This document shows positions 44,554-53,362 of a stretch of DNA of 64,000 nucleotides, one piece after another (positions within the stretch are counted from its first letter, which is position 1; each line of letters begins with the position of its first letter). The translations under genes were made by a program, and so were the position numbers. Source of the DNA: AP-15 sp963750195 (GTDB lineage Bacteria > Pseudomonadota > Alphaproteobacteria > ATCC43930 > CGMCC-115725); assembly GCA_963750195.1 (NCBI GenBank), contig CAVVPS010000001.1, forward strand, positions 186,001 to 250,000, written 5' to 3'. Under the pieces are notes generated by a model that worked only from the letters and a program-made list of their open reading frames with translations, did no database searches and had not been told where the DNA came from.

Positions 44554-46017
44554 ATGCCGACACGCCGCGCCCTGTTGATGTCGGCCCTCGCCGCGGCGGC
44601 GATCCGGCCGGGAGCGGGGCTTGCAGCGGGCGAACCGCAAACGGCGACGCCGACGGTGCTGCGATTGGTGCGGCGCACTCTCGAGGTCAACGGCAAACCG
44701 GCCTCGGTCTACGGAATCCGCCAGCCCGACGGCGCAGAAGGCATCACCACCCATGTCGGCGACCGGTTCCGGGTGCGTGTCGAAAACGAGATCGGCAAGC
44801 CGAGCCTGATCCATTGGCATGGGCTCGCCCCGCCCTGGCGGCAGGACGGCGTGCCCGGCGTCTCGGGACCGCCGATCCCCGCCGGCGGCAGCGCCGATTA
44901 TGACTTTCCGCTCGCCTTTGGCGGCACCTTCTGGATGCACTCGCACCAGGGATTGCAGGAGCAGCTGCTGCTCGATGCGCCGCTGATCATCCGCGATCAG
45001 CGCGACCGGCCGGGGCAGCAGGAAGTCGTGCTGATGCTCAACGATTTCAGCTTTACCCCGCCCGAGGAAATCTTTGCCAATTTGAAAAAGGGCGGCAGCA
45101 TGCCGGGGATGGGGAGCGCAGCCATGCCGGACATGGCGAGCGGCGCCACTCCAATGCCGGCGAGCATGAAGGGCATGGGCGGGATGGCGCCGGCCGAGGC
45201 GGAAGGACCGGACCTTAACGACGTCAAATACGACGCGTTTCTCGCCAACGACCGCACCCTGGCCGACCCCGAGGTGGTTAAAGTCGAGCCCGGAGCGCCG
45301 GTTTTGTTGCGGGTCATCAATGCCTCGTCGATGAGCGCCTACCATTTCGATCTCGGCCGGCTCGACGGGAGGCTGATCGCGGTCGATGGAACCCTGGTCG
45401 AGCCGATCATGGGTCGGCGGTTTCCGATCAATGTCGCCCAGCGGCTCGACATCGTGCTGACAATCCCGCGCGCCGCCGCGGCGTACCCGTTGCTCGCGAC
45501 CGTCGAGGGCGAGCGCAATCGAACCGGCGTCGTGCTCGCCGCCGGCAAGGCGCCGATTGCTCTCATCCAGTCCCAGGCGGCGGCGGTGGCGCCGCCGATC
45601 ACGATGGAGTTGGAGAAGCGACTGCGCGCGGCCGAACCGCTCAAGCCGCGCAAGCCCGACCGGGTTCACAACATCGACCTGACCGGCGAGATGTCGAGAT
45701 ATATCTGGTCGATCAACGGCATCGCCTGGAACCCGCAAGTGCCGCCGCTGCCGATCGCCAAAGGCGAACGAGTGGCGCTGGTCATGACCAACTCGACTGG
45801 GATGCCGCATCCGATGCACCTGCACGGGCATCGGTTCCAGGTGGCCGAGATCGCCGGCATGCCGCTAGCGGGGGCAGTGCGCGACACCGTCAGGGTGCCC
45901 CCGGGCCAGCGCGTGGTCGTTGTCTTCGACGCCGACAACCCCGGCACCTGGGCCTTTCACTGCCACATGCTCTACCATATGGAAGCGGGTATGTTTCAGA
46001 CTTTGCGCTACGTCTGA
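44554..46017 (+). CDS. Multicopper oxidase (CopA/laccase type)
   Basis: A 487-residue periplasmic copper oxidase. The N-terminus TRRALLMSALAAAA is a twin-arginine-type signal. Copper ligands are HWH (residues 87-89), HSH (129-131), HPMHLHGH and the C-terminal HCHMLYHMEAGM with the type-1 Cys, His and Met. A methionine-rich insert (GSMPGMGSAAMPDMASG, about residues 185-215) resembles those of CopA/CueO that bind Cu(I). Role: copper detoxification or phenol oxidation. GGAGAGG precedes the ATG. Confidence 0.92.
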   Translation: MPTRRALLMSALAAAAIRPGAGLAAGEPQTATPTVLRLVRRTLEVNGKPASVYGIRQPDGAEGITTHVGDRFRVRVENEIGKPSLIHWHGLAPPWRQDGVPGVSGPPIPAGGSADYDFPLAFGGTFWMHSHQGLQEQLLLDAPLIIRDQRDRPGQQEVVLMLNDFSFTPPEEIFANLKKGGSMPGMGSAAMPDMASGATPMPASMKGMGGMAPAEAEGPDLNDVKYDAFLANDRTLADPEVVKVEPGAPVLLRVINASSMSAYHFDLGRLDGRLIAVDGTLVEPIMGRRFPINVAQRLDIVLTIPRAAAAYPLLATVEGERNRTGVVLAAGKAPIALIQSQAAAVAPPITMELEKRLRAAEPLKPRKPDRVHNIDLTGEMSRYIWSINGIAWNPQVPPLPIAKGERVALVMTNSTGMPHPMHLHGHRFQVAEIAGMPLAGAVRDTVRVPPGQRVVVVFDADNPGTWAFHCHMLYHMEAGMFQTLRYV

Positions 46018-46073
46018 CGCGGCGACGGCCCCGTCCGCAACCACAGGAGGAAAGCCATGCCGCCGGCGGCAGG

Positions 46074-47399
46074 TTAGGCGGGGCGCGGCAGCTTTACCTT
46101 CGCCACCAGTATTGCGGATAGACTGAACCAGACCGCGGCGATAGCAAACGCCAGCGCATAGGCAAAGCGCGCCGAGACCGCCAGCCTGGCGCCGGTGATG
46201 ATCCAGCCGGTCAAGGCCGGCCCGAGGATTTGCGGCAATACCAGCGCCACGTGCCAGATGCCCATGTCCTTGCCGGCGGTCTCGCTGCGCGGCAATACCT
46301 TCAGCGCCAGCGCCCAATCGACTGCCTGATAAGCGCCCCAGCCGGCGAAATAGACGAGGAAGACCGGCGCCGCCAGGCCGACATGCGGATTGAAGGCGAT
46401 CAGCACATAAGCCAGCGCCGCCACCGCCATCATCCAGCTGGTGGCCTTGACGATGGCGACAATCCCATAGCGGTCGGCGAGCCGTGCGGCGACCAGGCTT
46501 GCCGGTATCCCCAGCATTGCACCGAGGCCCAGCAGCATCGGCAGAACCTTGCCGGGCTCGGCAACGCCGATGACGTCATGGAGATAGTATAAGAGAAAGG
46601 TCATGACCGACCACACGCCGAGATTGGCGAAGAGCCGGGTGATCAGCACTCGATAAAAATTGCGGTGCGCGCTCGGGCTGAGCCAGAACGAGCGCAGGAA
46701 CGGCCCGAGTTCGAACGGGCCGGCGCCGGCGGTCGCGGGCGGCTCGTGCACGCCTCTCAGGGTCAGCGCCAGGCAGGCGAGGTTGACGGCGACGAGCGCG
46801 GCGATGGAAGCGCCGGGCCGGCCGTGGACGTAGAGCACGACGGCAATCCCGTTGCCGGTGAAGGTGCCGAGTATGCTCATGATATTCATCCAGGCGCTGG
46901 CCGAGGCCTGATCACCTTCAGGCACGACATCGGGAATGAGGCCGGCATAGGGACCGCACGCCCAGTTCCACCAGAACTGCAAATTCAAGATGGCGAGTAG
47001 ATAAAGAAAGATGCTGCTGCCCGGGCCGAACGGGACCAGGAACGCCAAGCCGACACAAGTACCGATCATGCCGGTGATCAAGAACGGGCGGCGCCGGCCC
47101 TTCATGCCGCGCGCCCGGTCTGACAACGCCCCCGCCAGCGGCGCCATGATCAACGCCATCAAGGCGCCGATTGCCAGGATCGAGCCGGCGATGCCCTCCT
47201 TTGCGGCGACGTCGGGTCCGAGGATCGACGCGACCTGGTCCGGCACGATGACCGGCACCACGGTCAGCCAATTGGCGAACAGCGCGAACCACAGCAGCGA
47301 CACCGTGATCTGGCCCGACAGCGGCAGCCGGCCGGCCCCCCGGCGGAACGCCGGTTGTTGCCGCGCCGCAGCGGCAGCAGCCCCGGACCCGTCGATCAT
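46074..47399 (-). CDS. Major facilitator superfamily transporter
   Basis: A 441-residue transporter with 12 predicted helices. The loop 2-3 motif GALSDRARGMKGRRRPFLI and the repeated loop 8-9 motif VAARLADRYGIVAIVK are typical MFS signatures, and FWWNWACGPYAGLIPDVVPE suggests the sugar/glycoside (SUC/GPH-like) branch. The substrate is unknown. It is convergent with the multicopper oxidase and divergent from the quinone oxidoreductase gene. Confidence 0.85.
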   Translation of the reverse strand: MIDGSGAAAAAARQQPAFRRGAGRLPLSGQITVSLLWFALFANWLTVVPVIVPDQVASILGPDVAAKEGIAGSILAIGALMALIMAPLAGALSDRARGMKGRRRPFLITGMIGTCVGLAFLVPFGPGSSIFLYLLAILNLQFWWNWACGPYAGLIPDVVPEGDQASASAWMNIMSILGTFTGNGIAVVLYVHGRPGASIAALVAVNLACLALTLRGVHEPPATAGAGPFELGPFLRSFWLSPSAHRNFYRVLITRLFANLGVWSVMTFLLYYLHDVIGVAEPGKVLPMLLGLGAMLGIPASLVAARLADRYGIVAIVKATSWMMAVAALAYVLIAFNPHVGLAAPVFLVYFAGWGAYQAVDWALALKVLPRSETAGKDMGIWHVALVLPQILGPALTGWIITGARLAVSARFAYALAFAIAAVWFSLSAILVAKVKLPRPA

Positions 47400-47523
47400 G
47401 TTCCCTCCCCGCGCGAAGCCTCGGCACAGGATGCCCCATTCCTCAACGTCAGTGAAACATCCTGGCGCCCAGTCGTCGAGTTCGGGGCAAGCTTTCGCTT
47501 GGATGCGAATCGGAGAGCAGGCG

Positions 47524-48498
47524 ATGAAGGCGGTGGTGTGCGAGGCATTCGGCGGTCCCGAGGTGTTGGCGCTGCGCGAGGTGCCCGACCCGCCGCCGCC
47601 GGGCCCAGCCGAAGTGCTAGTACGGGTCCGGGCGCGCGGCGTCCAATATGTCGACGTATTGATGTTGGCCGGGAAGTATCAGTTCCGTCCCGACCCCCCT
47701 TTCGTGCCCGGCAATGAGGGAGCAGGCGAAGTCGTCGCGGTGGGGCCCGATGTGACCCGGTTCAAAATCGGCGATCTGGTGATGAGCCGGCAGCGGCTTG
47801 GCGCCTTCGCCGAGTTGGGCATCGCCAAGGCCGTGGATTGCGACCCGGTGCCGGGGGGGCTGAGCCTCGACGAGGCAGCGGTGTTTCGCGGCGCCTACAC
47901 CACTGCCTATCATGCGCTATTGCAGCGCGGCCGGCTCAAGGCCGGCGACCGGGTGCTGATCCATGGCGCCGCCGGCGGGATCGGCCTGCCGGCGATCCAA
48001 ATCGCCAAGCTCTATGGCGCCGAGGTCATCGCCACCGCCAGTACCGACGAAAAACGGGCGGTTTGCCTCGCCGAGGGCGCCGACCATGCGATCCCCTATC
48101 AGGGCGGTTTTCGCGACAAGGTCATGGAGCTGACCCAAGGCCGCGGCGTCGACATCATCTACGATCCGGTCAACGGCCCGACATTCGAGGAATCCTTGCG
48201 CTGTCTCGCCTGGAGCGGGCGCATCCTGATCCTCGGCTTTCTCGGCGGTCCGCCGGCGCTCGCCCGTACCAACTACTTGTTGATCAAGGGAATCGAGGCA
48301 ATCGGCGTGCGCATCGGCGGTCTGAACGAGAACCACCCGGAAATCGCTGCCGCCAACACCAAGGCGCTCCTCGACCTCGCTGCGCAAGGCAAGCTCAAAC
48401 CCCGTATCTGGCGAAGCTATCCCTTGGCCCAGGCGGCCGACGCAGTGCAGGCGCTGATCGACCGCGCGGTCATCGGCAAGGCGGTGCTCGTCGGCTGA
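47524..48498 (+). CDS. Zinc-independent NADPH:quinone oxidoreductase (MDR family)
   Basis: A 324-residue medium-chain dehydrogenase/reductase. The NADPH-binding loop is HGAAGGIGLPAIQIAK near residue 145, and the N-terminal MKAVVCEAFGGPEVLALREV and PFVPGNEGAGEVVAVGPDV are family marks. The zinc-ligand cysteines of alcohol dehydrogenases are absent. GGAGAG lies before the ATG; the longer open frame upstream is antisense to the MFS gene. Confidence 0.9.
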   Translation: MKAVVCEAFGGPEVLALREVPDPPPPGPAEVLVRVRARGVQYVDVLMLAGKYQFRPDPPFVPGNEGAGEVVAVGPDVTRFKIGDLVMSRQRLGAFAELGIAKAVDCDPVPGGLSLDEAAVFRGAYTTAYHALLQRGRLKAGDRVLIHGAAGGIGLPAIQIAKLYGAEVIATASTDEKRAVCLAEGADHAIPYQGGFRDKVMELTQGRGVDIIYDPVNGPTFEESLRCLAWSGRILILGFLGGPPALARTNYLLIKGIEAIGVRIGGLNENHPEIAAANTKALLDLAAQGKLKPRIWRSYPLAQAADAVQALIDRAVIGKAVLVG

Positions 48499-48687
48499 AG
48501 CCGCCGGAGGACGTCCATCCCTGGGTCGCCGGCGGGCCGCTGCCGAATTGCTCGCCCACCTGCTCGATTGAGGCGCCGCTCCGACTTCCTGGTGCGAGAA
48601 CAGGCAATTCGAGGCCAGCGCGATACCGCGCATATTGATGCGGGTCGGGGCGCATACTGTGTTGCGGTTCTGATACCGAATTCATCA

Positions 48688-48805
48688 TGTCGGATTTCTT
48701 TACAGCTCGAAAACCGGCCGTTATTAGCTAAGCTATTGCAAAGAGGGAAACTTCAGCAACCCCGCCGGGACCCTGATTCCCGATCGATCGTCGGAAATCT
48801 TGACA
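48688..48805 (+). promoter_or_regulatory. Two candidate activator-binding sites upstream of PEP-CTERM gene 1
   Basis: Two 17-bp sites, TGTCGGATTTCTTTACA (48688-48704) and CGTCGGAAATCTTGACA (48789-48805), fit the TGTCG-N9-ACA pattern found also before the other two sigma-54 promoters. They lie about 180 and 80 bases upstream of the -24 element, a normal range for enhancer-binding proteins. The rest of the gap from 48499 has no gene. Confidence 0.6.
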
Positions 48806-48868
48806 CTCTTGCCGAAGGGGATCGCCGTCCGGATCCATAACAGGCAGAACATAAAGAGTTTTTGCAGA

Positions 48869-48883
48869 TGGCACGCAATTTGC
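48869..48883 (+). promoter_or_regulatory. Sigma-54 (-24/-12) promoter of PEP-CTERM gene 1
   Basis: TGGCACG-CAAT-TTGC matches the sigma-54 consensus (TGGCACG-N4-TTGC) exactly and lies 57 bases before the ATG. It requires RpoN and an ATP-hydrolysing activator. Confidence 0.8.
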
Positions 48884-48940
48884 GTAAAATCATCGTTAAC
48901 ATGGCGGGCATCAGCACCCGCTCGGCGTCCAGAGGTCGTT

Positions 48941-49600
48941 ATGAAGAAGCTAGGATTTGCCTTGGCCGGGATCACGGCGATGCTGATCGGCGGTCAGGCA
49001 TATGCGACGGTCTGCAGCAGCACGATCACCATGCCCACCGGCGACGGGCATGAGTCTTTCTCTGCACTTGGCACGGGCGTGTGCGTGCAAGCGCAGGACA
49101 AACTATTCAGCAATTTTAGCTTCGGCAACTTGGTGGCAAATGGCACCGTTACGTTCGACCTGGAAGACATTGACGGCGTCGAAAACCACAACATCACCTT
49201 TACCGACAGCTTTGTCGCCGGTCATACTTACACCGGCTTTGGCTATGACGTTGCAACCACACCGCCCGGCAGCCCGATCGTCGCTTTGTTTGCCGACTTT
49301 ACTCAATCGAAAGGTGGGCCGACGACGCTGACCAAGACCACGACACCCATGGGCGTCGGCTCGATTGATCTTGTTAAGACCGGTATATTTCCTACCCCCA
49401 CCAGCACTAACGAGATCGACTACCCCGGCGGCGTGCAGAGCTTGGACGTGACAGAAAGCCTCACCGTTGGCGCTAACAGCGATGTGTCGGCTATCCTGAA
49501 TACGGTGGTACAGGACGTCGCCGAGCCGGCCTCGCTTGGAGTGTTGGGCGTTGCTTTGGTGGGTTTTGGAGCGATACGACGGAGGTGCAAAGCCGCCTAA
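48941..49600 (+). CDS. PEP-CTERM sorting domain protein 1
   Basis: A 219-residue exported protein. It has a signal peptide (MKKLGFALAGITAMLIGGQA, cleavage likely after AYA) and a C-terminal sorting signal: EPASLGVLGVALVGFGAIRR followed by a basic tail, where the usual PEP is AEP. Between them is a beta-rich domain without recognised homology (FSFGNLVANGTVTFDLEDID). PEP-CTERM proteins are cut and anchored by an exosortase and are linked to exopolysaccharide matrices; no exosortase gene is in the window. AGAGG precedes the ATG. Expression is likely sigma-54 dependent. Confidence 0.88.
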   Translation: MKKLGFALAGITAMLIGGQAYATVCSSTITMPTGDGHESFSALGTGVCVQAQDKLFSNFSFGNLVANGTVTFDLEDIDGVENHNITFTDSFVAGHTYTGFGYDVATTPPGSPIVALFADFTQSKGGPTTLTKTTTPMGVGSIDLVKTGIFPTPTSTNEIDYPGGVQSLDVTESLTVGANSDVSAILNTVVQDVAEPASLGVLGVALVGFGAIRRRCKAA

Positions 49601-50292
49601 CCCGCACATTGGCCCGCCGCCGGGAGGCTTCGGCGTAACCATCGCCGCGGCGGCCCAGGTCGTAAGGCCCCGACCGAACGTTCATTCCACAACCGCACAT
49701 TCCCGATCCGACAACCAACAAGGGTTCCTGCCGACCTGTGAAACTCCCGCGACACCCGTTTGCTTGGTCTATCCTCGGATCCACTCGCGCTATCCAAGTC
49801 TCGGCCTGATCCGGCGCTCTCGAGCGCTCGGCGGAGCGGGGCCGCGGCCGCGGCAAAGCCCCACACGGATAGATGAAAAATCGAGAGACTGCATCAGCTC
49901 TACGCGATATCTGGACGAAAATTCAATTTGGACGCTAGAAGGACGGGAATTATGACTATTTAGTGACGTGATAGGGCAAATTATGGTCACGTGAAAATCT
50001 TGTGGTGCGCGATCCCGTATGTATTTATAGAGCGGGATGTAATTAACCAAAGGTTTGTGTCGACAGCGAGGGAGGAAGGAGTTATGGACTGAATCTCACG
50101 CGGCTACTTTGCGACACATTGCCGTCGTGGCCCACGCTATGGTTTGGCCGGGTCGTAATTACTCTACCCGCAGCCGGAGATCTAAACGGCACTCGGCCCT
50201 ACCGCTTCCAATCGCCGCAACCAAACCTTCACGCCTTCAGAAACCTTAGCCCGTGCTGATGCACGCGTTCAAACATGCAAGGGGGATTTGTC
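49601..50292. other. Non-coding gap between two secreted-protein genes
   Basis: Nearly 700 bases without a gene I can support. An AT-rich section at about 49890-50060 may carry the promoter of the next gene. I searched it for TGGCAC-type sigma-54 promoters and for the TGTCG-N9-ACA motif and found neither, unlike the neighbouring PEP-CTERM genes. Confidence 0.4.
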
Positions 50293-51264
50293 ATGATCAA
50301 AAGACCCTTTCTTGGCCTTGGCGCCGTAGCGCTGCTGGTGTTTTTCCCGGCGCTCGCGAGGGCTCAGTCGACGTTGACGATCGGTGTCATCGGGTCAAGT
50401 TCTGTCGCTAATACTGCGGCGTATGGGACCATAGTTGATGCGTTTATCGCATCAAATTCGAGCGGCAGCCGTGTTCACGGGGTCACCTGGTCGATCAGCG
50501 GCAATTCGAACTTTTATGTCGATTTTTTCGGGGACCTTCACACCGCTTGGAACAGCATCATCGCACCCGCCCCACAAACCATGACCATCACGGCCTCGGC
50601 TTCGGGATACACGACGGCGAGCCTGCCGTTGACGGTGACGGTGACCGGCACATTGGCCCCTCAGACAATGGTCATCACACCTGCTCAAGTTGCAACCGCA
50701 TTTGACAATTCAGCCTCCGGGACGATCGTTTATTCCCTGACGGTGTCGCAAACCAACGGCACCTTGGGCAACCTAGCAAGCGGTGTCACGTGGACGGTGG
50801 ATAATCCGCTCTTTGCCGTCGTCAACACGATGACGAACGCTGGCATCTATTACCTGACGACGACATGGACCGGCCAAATCGCAGATGGCCCTCAGACCGT
50901 GGATCTCACGGCCTCGGCTCCGGGGTATACCACTGCGGATCTCACCTTGACGATTGCCGTGGTCGCCTCCGGCAATCCGGTGATGACGATCGGCGTCAAC
51001 GGGTCCAGCTCGGTGGCCGCAAATGCGGTAGCCGGGAGCGTGGTCGATACGCTGAGCGCCACCACTTCAAGCGGGACCGCGGTTCCGGGGGTCACGTTCT
51101 CGGTCAACAACTCGAACTTTTCCGTGTCCGGCGGGAACCTGGATACGGCCTGGACCAGCCCAATTGGGCAGGGTTCGCAGGCCATTACGGTCACGGCCTC
51201 GGCTCCTGGGTACACAACAACGACGTTGCCGTTAACGGTCACCGTGACGGCGCCTTGTCAGTGA
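50293..51264 (+). CDS. Secreted protein with three Ig/cadherin-like repeats
   Basis: A 323-residue exported protein. A signal peptide (MIKRPFLGLGAVALLVFFPA, cleavage after ARA) is followed by three repeats of about 95-100 residues. Each repeat ends in a pattern such as QTMTITASASGYTTASLPLT or QAITVTASAPGYTTTTLPLT; repeats 1 and 3 also share TIGVxGSSSVA. The repeats look like beta-sandwich adhesin domains. There is no PEP-CTERM tail; the protein ends VTVTAPCQ. The ATG is chosen for the AAGGGGG site, which would lie inside the coding part if the ATG six codons earlier were used. Confidence 0.75.
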   Translation: MIKRPFLGLGAVALLVFFPALARAQSTLTIGVIGSSSVANTAAYGTIVDAFIASNSSGSRVHGVTWSISGNSNFYVDFFGDLHTAWNSIIAPAPQTMTITASASGYTTASLPLTVTVTGTLAPQTMVITPAQVATAFDNSASGTIVYSLTVSQTNGTLGNLASGVTWTVDNPLFAVVNTMTNAGIYYLTTTWTGQIADGPQTVDLTASAPGYTTADLTLTIAVVASGNPVMTIGVNGSSSVAANAVAGSVVDTLSATTSSGTAVPGVTFSVNNSNFSVSGGNLDTAWTSPIGQGSQAITVTASAPGYTTTTLPLTVTVTAPCQ

Positions 51265-51683
51265 GCGGCGTAGTGACCCTCATCGGGTCGGCGGAAGCGG
51301 TAGTCCAACCGAGTCGAAGCCACATATGCAATTCTTGAGGGTTGTCTGACTTTGTAATGCGGAAGCCAGGGCCGTCCCCTCGGGGCGGCCTTGGCTCGCA
51401 GGCCGCATGTAAAAATCCCGACAGGAGGCGATAGGCGGCTAAACAGGTTCCCAATCGAGTCGACTTGATCGAAAGCGAAGGTGGGACCACCCAAACCGCT
51501 CACCGATGCCGCGCGGCATCTCCAGGAAATTGCGGGGCCTCAAACAAAACCGATATCGGTGTCAGCGGCCCAGCGCCGGGCAACGGTATTATTCGTCCTT
51601 TCCGGAAGTTCCTCGCGCGCGACTGTGCGTCATGACCATGCGCCGTAGGGCAACCCCATCGCCGCTACAGCAACGATAAAATC
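51265..51683. other. Gap between the repeat protein and IS copy 1, with a strong hairpin
   Basis: No gene seen. A long stem (AAGCCAGGGCCGTCCC / GGGGCGGCCTTGGCT, 51363-51396) about 100 bases after the stop could end the upstream transcript, although no U-run follows. The last 90 bases next to the IS read on the minus strand as a short hydrophobic open stretch and may belong to a gene cut by the IS or by a deletion. Confidence 0.4.
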
Positions 51684-53079
51684 TGTCGTGTGCGTCAAGT
51701 TCTGCAAAAGCAGGCTGGTGATGTAGGGCGTGGGCGGCGCGGAGCCCCCGTGTAGCGCAGCGCCGACGACGCCCGGCCGCCGTCAGGCGGCCAAGGCCCG
51801 CAGGGCCTCTTTCTTGTATTCCTTCAGATGCTCCATGTTGAGATAGCGCGTCGCTTCGAGCCAGTTCTCGTGCATCTCGACCGCCAGCGCCCGCACCAGC
51901 CGCAAACAACTCTCGGCGTTGGGAAAGATGCGCACGACATGGGTGCGGCGCTTCAGCTCCTGGTTCAAGCGTTCGAGCATGTTGGTCGACTTCATGTGTT
52001 TGTGGTGCGGCAAGGGCAGCCGGTAATAGCTCAGCGTCTCCTCGATGTTGTCCTCGACCCAGTTGCACAGCCGCGGGTACTTGGCCTGCCATTTGGCCAG
52101 CCAGGCGGCGATGTCGCGGCGCACTTCGGCGAGATCGCGGCGGTCGTAAAACCAGCGCAGCTCCCGCAGGCAGTCGTCGTCGACCTTGCGCGGCACATAG
52201 TCGAGCGCGTTTCTGAGAAAATGCACATAGCAGCGCTGCCACGCCGCCTCCGGCAGCACCTCGCGGATCGCCGCCTTGAGACCGGGATGGTCGTCGCTGA
52301 CGACAAACTCGACGCCGACGAGCCCGCGGGCTTTGAGCGCCAAGAGAAAGTCGCGCCAGCTCGATCGGCTCTCGCGATTGGCGAGCTCGACTGCCAGGAT
52401 CTGGCGCCGGCCGTCTTCGTCGACCGCCACCGCGACCAGCACCGCCTGGCTGACGATGACCCCGGCCTCGCGCACCTTCTCGTAGCGTGCATCGAGGATC
52501 AGATAGGGATAGTTCTCGCTCAGCCGCCGCTCGGCAAACGCCCGCAGACCCTCGTCGAGCGATTTGTTGATCGCGCTGATCGCGGATGCGGAAAAACTGT
52601 GGCCGCACAGCGCCTCGGTCACCGCCTTGACCTTGCGCGTCGAAACGCCCTGCACGTACATCTCGGCCAGGGTGCCGACCAGCGCTTTCTCCGAACGCTG
52701 GTAGCGTTCGAACAGCTCAGTCGAAAATCGCCCCAGCCGATCCTGCGGCACGCGCAATTCCAGGGTCCCTACCCGGGTGATCAGCGAGCGGCCGTAATAG
52801 CCGCTGCGGTAGGAAACACGCGTCTCGCTCCGCTCCCCCTTCTCGGCGCCGATCGCCTCCGTCATCTCCGCCTCGAGCGCGGCCTGCACCAGCGCCTCCA
52901 CCGCTGCACGCACGAAATCCTCGTCCCGCGCCAGCAATCCTTTCAGGTCGATTACTTCCGCCTTACCCTCGCCCTTGGTCATGATGTGCACCCTTCACGG
53001 GTCGGTGACGTCAGACATCACCAGCATGCCATGACCGCCCAAGCGGCCCGTCTTATTGCTGAACCTTCAGCACACTATC
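51684..53079 (-). mobile_element. IS256-family insertion sequence, copy 1 (1396 bp)
   Basis: The element carries one transposase gene and ends in imperfect inverted repeats of about 24 bases (left TGTCGTGTGCGTCAAGTTCT; right end, reversed, GATAGTGTGCTGAAGGTTCA). Its ends were set by comparison with the second, almost identical copy. Flanking bases (ATAAAATC on the left, GGAATTTT on the right) do not match, so no target duplication is present. This suggests that a deletion or recombination occurred at this copy after insertion. Confidence 0.9.
51783..52991 (-). CDS. IS256-family transposase, copy 1
   Basis: A 402-residue DDE (mutator-type) transposase. Catalytic residues by position are D167 (YLILDARYEK), D233 (FVVSDDHPG) and E340 (STNMLERLNQELKRR); the conserved CYVHFLRNAL block lies between the last two. 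Start is GTG at 52991 or, better spaced from GAAGGG, the ATG three codons in. It is identical in protein sequence to the copy at 53462. Confidence 0.95.
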   Translation of the reverse strand: MHIMTKGEGKAEVIDLKGLLARDEDFVRAAVEALVQAALEAEMTEAIGAEKGERSETRVSYRSGYYGRSLITRVGTLELRVPQDRLGRFSTELFERYQRSEKALVGTLAEMYVQGVSTRKVKAVTEALCGHSFSASAISAINKSLDEGLRAFAERRLSENYPYLILDARYEKVREAGVIVSQAVLVAVAVDEDGRRQILAVELANRESRSSWRDFLLALKARGLVGVEFVVSDDHPGLKAAIREVLPEAAWQRCYVHFLRNALDYVPRKVDDDCLRELRWFYDRRDLAEVRRDIAAWLAKWQAKYPRLCNWVEDNIEETLSYYRLPLPHHKHMKSTNMLERLNQELKRRTHVVRIFPNAESCLRLVRALAVEMHENWLEATRYLNMEHLKEYKKEALRALAA

Positions 53080-53193
53080 GGAATTTTTTACAGCTCGGTC
53101 GAGCGGCGAATTTCGCGTAACCTCCGGATAATTCGAGAAATTGTCGACAATGCGCCGCAGTTCTTGCCATAGTAGATGTCGGATTTTCTTACG
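53076..53193 (+). promoter_or_regulatory. Two candidate activator-binding sites upstream of PEP-CTERM gene 2
   Basis: TATCGGAATTTTTTACA (53076-53092) and TGTCGGATTTTCTTACG (53177-53193) resemble the TGTCG-N9-ACA motif. The first site straddles the IS copy 1 end: its first four bases are IS sequence, so the original site was cut and by chance largely rebuilt. The second is about 60 bases before the -24 box. Confidence 0.55.
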
Positions 53194-53255
53194 GACTGGA
53201 TGCGACCGCTGACGTCTGGCGGCATATACCCTTTGCAATCAATACCATAGGAAGA

Positions 53256-53270
53256 TGGCACGGAAGTTGC
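53256..53270 (+). promoter_or_regulatory. Sigma-54 promoter of the interrupted PEP-CTERM gene 2
   Basis: TGGCACG-GAAG-TTGC is an exact sigma-54 consensus, 73 bases before the original ATG at 53344. A GGGAGACG ribosome site precedes that ATG. Confidence 0.8.
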
Positions 53271-53362
53271 TCCCTAGCCAGCAACGGTTTAGTCCGTCGA
53301 TGGGCGAACCGTACGGGATTATCGGTTCAGTTGGGAGACGACGATGAGACTGATCAAGAATT

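Noticed and set aside
51828..53120. 430-codon open frame antisense to the IS transposase, repeated at 53507
   Set aside because: A shadow frame; the DDE transposase on the minus strand explains the region.
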